Below are positions 58,404-64,000 of a stretch of DNA of 64,000 nucleotides, one piece after another. Both the position numbers and the translations under genes were made by a program. Positions within the stretch are counted from its first letter, which is position 1; every line of letters starts with the position of its first letter. The notes under the pieces were generated by a model that ran no database searches, had not been told where the DNA came from, and was given only the letters and a program-made list of their open reading frames with translations. This DNA comes from Paramecium octaurelia (Eukaryota > Ciliophora > Oligohymenophorea > Peniculida > Parameciidae), in contig CAJJDP010000042.1 in assembly GCA_905182995.1 (NCBI GenBank), positions 509,975 through 573,974 of the forward strand. The letters run 5' to 3'.

Positions 58404-58404
58404 N
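58404..58404. other. Single-N gap at contig junction
   Basis: Second undetermined base; the sequence on its right begins with 183 bp not found on its left and then enters the duplicated block. Confidence 0.95.
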
Positions 58405-58718
58405 GATTAATAGAGCAATCTGCAGGAGGATAAGTTCGAGCCTTTCAGTCCCTTAGAGGCTAAGTTAGAGGACCTTTCATTAGCAAGGAGAGTTCATTAA
58501 AATGTAATTAGTGCCTCGACTTCCCTATAAAATTATATAATTTGTTTTTTGAGTTTGAATAGAATTTAGAAAAATACCCAAATGGACATTACAATGTTTC
58601 AATAACACAAGTGATTACGGCAAATATGTAATTTACTTACTCTTAATGCTTAGCTATTGAAGATTCATAACTATGTTAGAATAAATCAGATGGACTAATG
58701 GTACTCTTTAGGTAATGA
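58405..58718 (+). pseudogene. Start of right-hand contig: 183 bp unique, then end of a TPR gene
   Basis: The first part (58405-58510) is relatively GC-rich and reads in one frame as RLIEQSAGGQVRAFQSLRGQ and onward. It then merges with a TPR-like end (FEFEQNLEKYPNGHYN) and enters the duplicated block at 58588. This ends at TGA 58716-58718, the counterpart of 58043-58045. It may be the end of a paralog or an alternative version of the same locus. Confidence 0.45.
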
Positions 58719-59076
58719 TTAATAGCTAATTAAGGAATGGCCTTCTTTAAAATTGTAATTCTATTTGTATTTTATTGATCATCATTTCTATTTAATTTAA
58801 CAGAAAAATATACAATTGTATTAATTATTTCTCTTTAATTTCAGATAGGAATTCTGTATTAATATCTGCCAAGCTTATTATACTAATACATAAACTCAGC
58901 TTTAATGATTATATTAGTCCTCTTATTTGCCTTTTACAAAGCCCACTTTTTTTATCAAAAATGTAATTAATGTAAAATATCAAACCAACAAATTTGATCT
59001 TGAAACATTTTACATATTTTTGGTTATAATTTAAATATTACGTTCAAAAAAAAAGCTATTTTTAATGAGTGTTGAG
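58588..59076. repeat. Direct duplication 2, copy B (489 bp)
   Basis: Same sequence as 57915-58403; here it continues uniquely into 59077 onward, upstream of the WD40 relic. Confidence 0.9.
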
Positions 59077-59282
59077 TTTCATAAAGCAAACAATGTCAGA
59101 AAATATGACCTGTCAATTTTACCATCTGAAGTTAATAGTTTGTATATTTTTTTAGTTGAACTAAGATTATCTTACAAATAAATTACCTTAAAGCGTATTA
59201 TATTACTATTTCAAACATTTATAACTTGCGTGAATTAGTTGCAAATTTATTTAATTATTTAATTAAAATTTTTAAACCCAAA
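59077..59282. other. Short spacer
   Basis: AT-rich DNA between the duplicated block and the WD40 relic; no feature seen. Confidence 0.4.
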
Positions 59283-60852
59283 ATGATAGAAAATGAGAAA
59301 GATTTTTCTTGTTGGTAAGGACATTAGTTACCTGTTGTTACTATTGCACTTGATCCATAATTATCAAGGAATCAAAGACTCTTATGCACAGAATGGTTAG
59401 AGAATACAGACTTAGATGCTAAAGTAGTCGAATTAAAGAAAATAATTTCATTAATTGAAGAAGCCTAATTAAAGAAGATGGAAAAAGTAGAATATGTAAT
59501 AGTTAACTAAATAAAGTTAATTGAATAATTAAATAGTATTGTAGATCAAATGAAATCATATGCGATCTAATAATTTGACTCATAGATTACAATAATAACG
59601 GAATGGATTAAAAATCTATAATATTAAAGATCATAATAATCTCAGTATAGCTTTATGAACAATTAGAAATTACGATTATGAAATAAAATAAAATTGATGA
59701 TAACTCTTAATAATTGATTCATGAAATTTAATAAACAAATCACTGTTGGACTTCTAAATTATATCCTAGATTAGAATTATTTAATACATTCTTAGAATAT
59801 CAAAAATGTAAAGAATTATTCTCAAATTTAGAATTTATACTTAGATATTTACTCTAAATTAATAATAATAATAAATAACAATAAATTAACTTAATTATGA
59901 TAAATAAGAATTATTATAGAAATCTCAAATCAGATTAAACCTAATTGATTAATCTGTTAAATAGAATGATATCAAACTAATATAAAGATATTAAAGTATG
60001 GAGTTTTCTAAATGGAACAATCAAATTAGTAAAAACATTGCAAGGACATAGTAATGTCTAATGTTTAGTTGTTAGTAAAAAATAGAATTCGTTTATTTCA
60101 TGTTCTTCAGACGGAACAATAAGATGTTGGTAAAAAATAACTAAACTGAGTGGATTTCTTCTCAACCTTATTAATAGCATACAGCTCATGTTATGTGTAT
60201 TATATTGAATTCAAATGAGGATTTACTATTTTCTGGAAGTTATGACTAATCAGTTACAGTTTGGAAGGTTGATTTTAATCAAAATAAATTTGGCATTTCT
60301 GTATTCTTTGGATGAACATAGTGATATGGTTGTGTCTTTAAGTTTAAATTAGTCAGAAAATTAACTAGTTTCATGTGCTGATGGTTAGAATTAAATAATT
60401 ATTTGGGAAAGAAGAGAAGAAGATAAATTTGAGTTCAAATATTTTGATAAATAATCAATTAATGACTTTGGGTTGAAAGTTAAGTTCATCAAAGAGAATT
60501 AATTTATTTGGATAACTGGTGAGAAACAAACAGACTTTATGTATTTGAATTAAATTAAGGAGTCTATTAAGAAAAATAGGATAAGACAATTCAATTAATT
60601 ACAAATAATGAAGATTATGATGAATTCCGTTTTCCAATAATTTATAATAAGGGAAGGAATTTAATAGTAGTAAGACATAAGAAATACATATATATCATTA
60701 AAGAAATTAATGATGGGAAATTTAAAATTTAAGATCAATTAAATTGTGATACTTAAGAAATTTATGGAAATATCACAAATAATGGACAATATTTGGTTTA
60801 TTGGGATAAAAAAAATTAAGCATGTTCAACATAAGAATTATTAAATAAATGA
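59283..60852 (+). pseudogene. WD40-repeat family gene with multiple frameshifts
   Basis: ATG 59283 starts a typical N-terminus of a large Paramecium WD40 family: GHQLPVVTIALDPQLSRNQR, LLCTEW, then a coiled coil (VVELKKIISLIEEAQLKKME). WD repeats follow: LQGHSNVQCLVVS, SFISCSSDGTIRCW, LLFSGSYDQSVTVWKV, LVSCADGQNQIIIW. Staying on this homology requires frame changes near 59655 (one base missing before EQLEIT), near 60140 (before TEWISS) and near 60300 (before YSLDEHSDMVVSL), plus further TGA codons. The last open part ends at TGA 60850-60852. No introns explain the shifts, so it is decayed, unless local base quality is poor. Confidence 0.75.
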
Positions 60853-61490
60853 ATAACATTTTAAAAATTCAATATTTAGATTTTATTAATAAATACTATA
60901 AAATAGTCATCTCATCATCTATTAGATATATCAATTTAGATTCTTAAGATTAAAATCATGTTTATTTACCTCAAATACTTAAAAGAATAGATTAATTGGA
61001 AAAACTAGCAATATTTAAATATTGTAAATTTCATTTTTTCCTAAATTTAATAATAGCTTGATGTAATTTGGAAATTCAAACACAAATAGCTGATAAAATT
61101 AAGGATATATTTACTTATTCCTGTGCAGTAATTTTGGGCCTAGTTAATAACTTTATGATATAATCATAAAAAAAATAACATCCCTCATCTATTAGTGGAT
61201 ACTCTTTATGAAAATCTAATCCTAACATAAAAAGGTAGTTTTTAAATGAATTCATAAGAAAGAATAATGAAGCGATTGTGACTTAAACATTAACTTGTGG
61301 TTGTAAATCTTGAAAATAAGAAGAAATTAAATTTGCATTAGGCTTGATTAAAATATATAATTTTCTATAAATGCCAGCTTTATAGATAAGACAGGACAAG
61401 ATGCAATTGCAAGATTTTAATTTGAACATTTAATTTATTTCATAAACTCACATTAACGTTAAATTATATTTTAGAAAACTTGATATAAGA
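60849..61490 (+). pseudogene. Coding-like fragments of unknown origin
   Basis: Several TGA-delimited pieces look protein-like: YLPQILKRIDQLEKLAIFKY, IADKIKDIFTYSCAVILGLV and INASFIDKTGQDAIARFQFE, in different frames. They might be one decayed gene following the WD40 relic. I recognise no family. The rest up to 61800 is AT-rich with no further feature. Confidence 0.3.
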
Positions 61491-61808
61491 TCATATTAAT
61501 GAATTATAAATTCCTCATTTCTCATTAAATTGCAAAATAAGTTTTATTTGTTTTAGATTGTAATTTCTTTAATTTGAAAAAAGAGTTTATTTAGTTCTGT
61601 AAATATCTCCTATTTTTATAGGTTATTGGTTTATCTTTTTTATATATTTATAATTTAACATTTCATCTTTTACGTTCAGACACCAACGTACAAAAATCAT
61701 TTATTGAATTAAAATATAAGACTTTATTCTCTGTTTTATTATTATTATCCAATAGTTTATAGTTTTGAAAATTTTTGTACTCAGACAAAATTATTTTTTC
61801 GTAAATTT

Positions 61809-62015
61809 CTGATGAAATCATAATTAAAGCACCCAAAGGATGTTCATCCTAGGCCTTCCTCGTCAATGGAAGATAAAGAGGAGGCTTAGATGGAGTGCGT
61901 TGACATTTAGAGAGGTCAAGAATTGATAAGGGGAAAGAAAGTGAGATTCAGGACTAAGGAGCCCCTACAAATCCTGTCGGGCCTAGCTTCTCAGAGGAGG
62001 ATGTTGAATTATTTA
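61809..62015 (+). repeat. Second copy of the GC-richer dispersed element
   Basis: Collinear with the reverse complement of 55811-56012: GATGAAATCATAATT at the left; a middle part encoding a basic motif (KKVRFR here, RKRVRFR in the other copy); and AATCCTGTCGGGCCTAG followed by GAGGAGGATGTTGAATTATT at the right. It stands out from the AT-rich flanks. In both copies one frame is free of TGA over most of its length, so it may derive from a coding exon; the copies differ by small indels. Confidence 0.6.
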
Positions 62016-62269
62016 TTCAAACTGATACTGTAAATTCAAATAATTCTAAATTGCAATTTAAAGATTAAATCTTATTCCCTTTTCATTTTTCATCAGCAAA
62101 TTTTTCTAAAAGTTGATCTTGTATGAGTAATAACCTTACTCTATGGATTTTTGAATTTATTAGAGAAATACTTTCAAAGATCTTAAGAACATAAAATCAA
62201 AAGAACTGTTTTTTATGCTTGCCTTTCATTAATTTTCACTCAAAATTTATTAAAAATGTTGCAGCTAAT

Positions 62270-64000
62270 CAACTCTTCTTGCTTTGTGACAATTTAATCA
62301 CCACAAACAGAGTGAAAATTGTTATTAACAAACTCATAACCATCTCCACATTTATAATACATTATCCTTGATTACATTTGTTTCAATCTTCAATACATTG
62401 AAACTTACATTAAAAACAACCATCGTAAAGTTGAAGATTTCCATCATCACAATCCTCGTATTATTTGAGTACATTTAAAATCCTACTTCACACTCTAAGC
62501 AAATTGAAAATTAGTTTATTGTACAATTAGCAATTGAATTAAATTTGCAATCAAGACAGCAATCCCATACACCATTAACAGTCAGTTCACATTATTCAAC
62601 TGAATATGGGGTCAATTGCTATCTCCATGCAACAAGAATTATTAGATATTAGATTATTCTTAACCTTGAATCATTCTAACTTTACAAATTGGATTTGCAA
62701 TTTTTAGAAATTCATCTTAATTTCAACCTTCTTGACAAATCAGACAGTTATTTATTCTAAACAACCTTTATTTAAATTCAAAAATTATTTCTGCCTAAGT
62801 ATAATATACTTCAAAATCTCTTATAACACTAAATTCTCATTTATTAAACAAACCTTATTAATATATCTTAATGAGGATATAATTCAGTTTAATACTTAAT
62901 TTGCTAAAATTTCAAAGCTTCACAAATCCCAAATTAACTATTTATAAATAATGAACCTGCTTAAAAAGTCTATCCATCAGAATTAGTCATCTATTTCTAA
63001 TTAAATATGCAGTTTCCATTCTAAAACGATTGTAGGATAAATAACAATGCATGCATAACATTCATACTAACAAATGATACTAAATTTTAATGAAATTAAT
63101 CCTCCATAATTTTTAATAATCCTCATAAAAATAAGTCTTATATTATCCTATAGAACAATAGAAATAGTAGCTCTGAATCAAAACATATCAAACCTTAAGA
63201 TGAAATCATTTTCTTTGAATCTGATATTCTTTTGTCTAATTATAAAGATGGTAGAATATTTTTATCAATACTTTTGTAATTTAAGAGTAATAAATACCTT
63301 AGAAATTGAGCATCCACTATAAGATGAGAATGAGGCTCTATGTCAAAAAAAATTCTGTTATGATAGAAATTATCTAATTTATTATAATTTAATAGTTACC
63401 ATTAGGAGACCCAAAATATTGTATTCCTCCACAAGTATTTTAATTAGAACTACCTTCCCATCCTAGAAGAAATTACAGAAATTGCCTTTATATGTGTTAG
63501 AATTAATATTCAACTCATAAATCACAGCTTGATGAGTTGTGTAGAGTATATTAAAGAGTATTATCATTATTATTATTAATTAAGATTTTTCAGTTCATAG
63601 AATGATATTAATGCGATAATATAAATCAATTAATCACTTAATTATTTAAAGAATTTTCCAAATTAAACAAGCAATGCTCCTAATCAGCACCATGAAACAA
63701 CTATTATCACTAATTTTTCTAAAATTCCTCATCCACTGTGATAAATTCATCTAACAGGTTACTCAACATCTGTTATTCATTAAGACTTGTTTGATGAGTA
63801 TTTTATTTTTAATTTTTACATAATTATTCCAGAAAAATAACTAATGCAATTAATATTTAGTGTCTTATTTCCATTAATTAAAATTCAAAATTATAGAAAT
63901 AAAGATTAGATTTTCTCCTTTTCATAATAATAAATCTTTTAAATTTTCTAAGATTAAATTTAAAATTCGAATATCACTTGGTTAAAACAAAACCAATTAT
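62270..64000 (-). pseudogene. Decayed cysteine-rich surface-type protein (runs off right edge)
   Basis: Minus-strand fragments show the repeated short-Cys pattern of large ciliate surface/extracellular proteins: CLDCKFNSIANC, ICLECEVGFQ, CDDGNLQLYDGCFQCKFQC, KCGDGYEFVNN, VCGDQIV. Further upstream (about 63400) WEGSSNQNTCGGIQYFGSPN is followed by a 26-nt intron and an acidic IEPHSHLIVDAQFL piece. The frame breaks repeatedly (for example TGA where the Cys of a C-N-K-C unit is expected, and a frame change near 62360). The coding strand runs leftward and its start lies beyond the window. Confidence 0.55.

Overview
The window is macronuclear-type DNA of a ciliate, most likely Paramecium. Nearly every long reading frame becomes continuous only if TAA and TAG are read as glutamine and TGA is the sole stop. 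The genes are interrupted by very short GT...AG introns (19-35 nt, mostly 22-28). Intergenic gaps are often under 150 bp and the DNA is very AT-rich. For most genes, removing the introns I inferred gives a length that is an exact multiple of three, an internal check on each model. Names rest on motif and domain recognition by eye; no search was run.

Layout. 1-8 kb: two neighbouring minus-strand K+ channel genes with cyclic-nucleotide-binding architecture, then short lineage-specific genes and relics (cyclin-like, Paramecium-type hypothetical, LITAF-like, C2H2-finger protein). 8-27 kb: a dense run of well-formed genes: WDR90/POC16 (1829 aa), a coiled-coil protein, a RING-CH membrane protein, a cNMP-binding-like protein, a GYF-domain protein, an EF-hand protein, DNA ligase IV, a sugar-transporter-like MFS protein, a myristoylatable RING-CH/FHA protein and a thioredoxin-like protein with a CPHC active site. 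27-40 kb: a decayed ribosomal protein L18 copy, a calcium-dependent protein kinase, a half-size ABC transporter, a small TIM chaperone, a kelch protein and a third K+ channel. 40-52 kb: DRC11/IQCA1, a small membrane protein with an in-frame TGA, CCDC93, a C2-C2-MORN-lectin fusion, an importin-7/8-like protein and a zinc-ribbon membrane protein.

52-64 kb is different. It holds decayed members of multigene families: a TPR array with about one exon per repeat, a frameshifted WD40 gene and a cysteine-rich surface-protein relic. It also has two single-N gaps, each flanked by a direct duplication (1321 and 489 bp) that looks like overlapping contigs left unmerged. A GC-richer sequence of about 200 bp occurs twice here in opposite orientations; one copy interrupts a TPR repeat between 9-bp direct repeats.

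Functionally, several genes fit a swimming ciliate: WDR90 (centriole/basal body), DRC11 (nexin-dynein regulatory complex), K+ channels, a CDPK and EF-hand proteins (membrane potential and Ca2+ signalling), and CCDC93 (Commander complex, endosomal recycling). Ligase IV is notable because this lineage uses end joining to rebuild its somatic genome.
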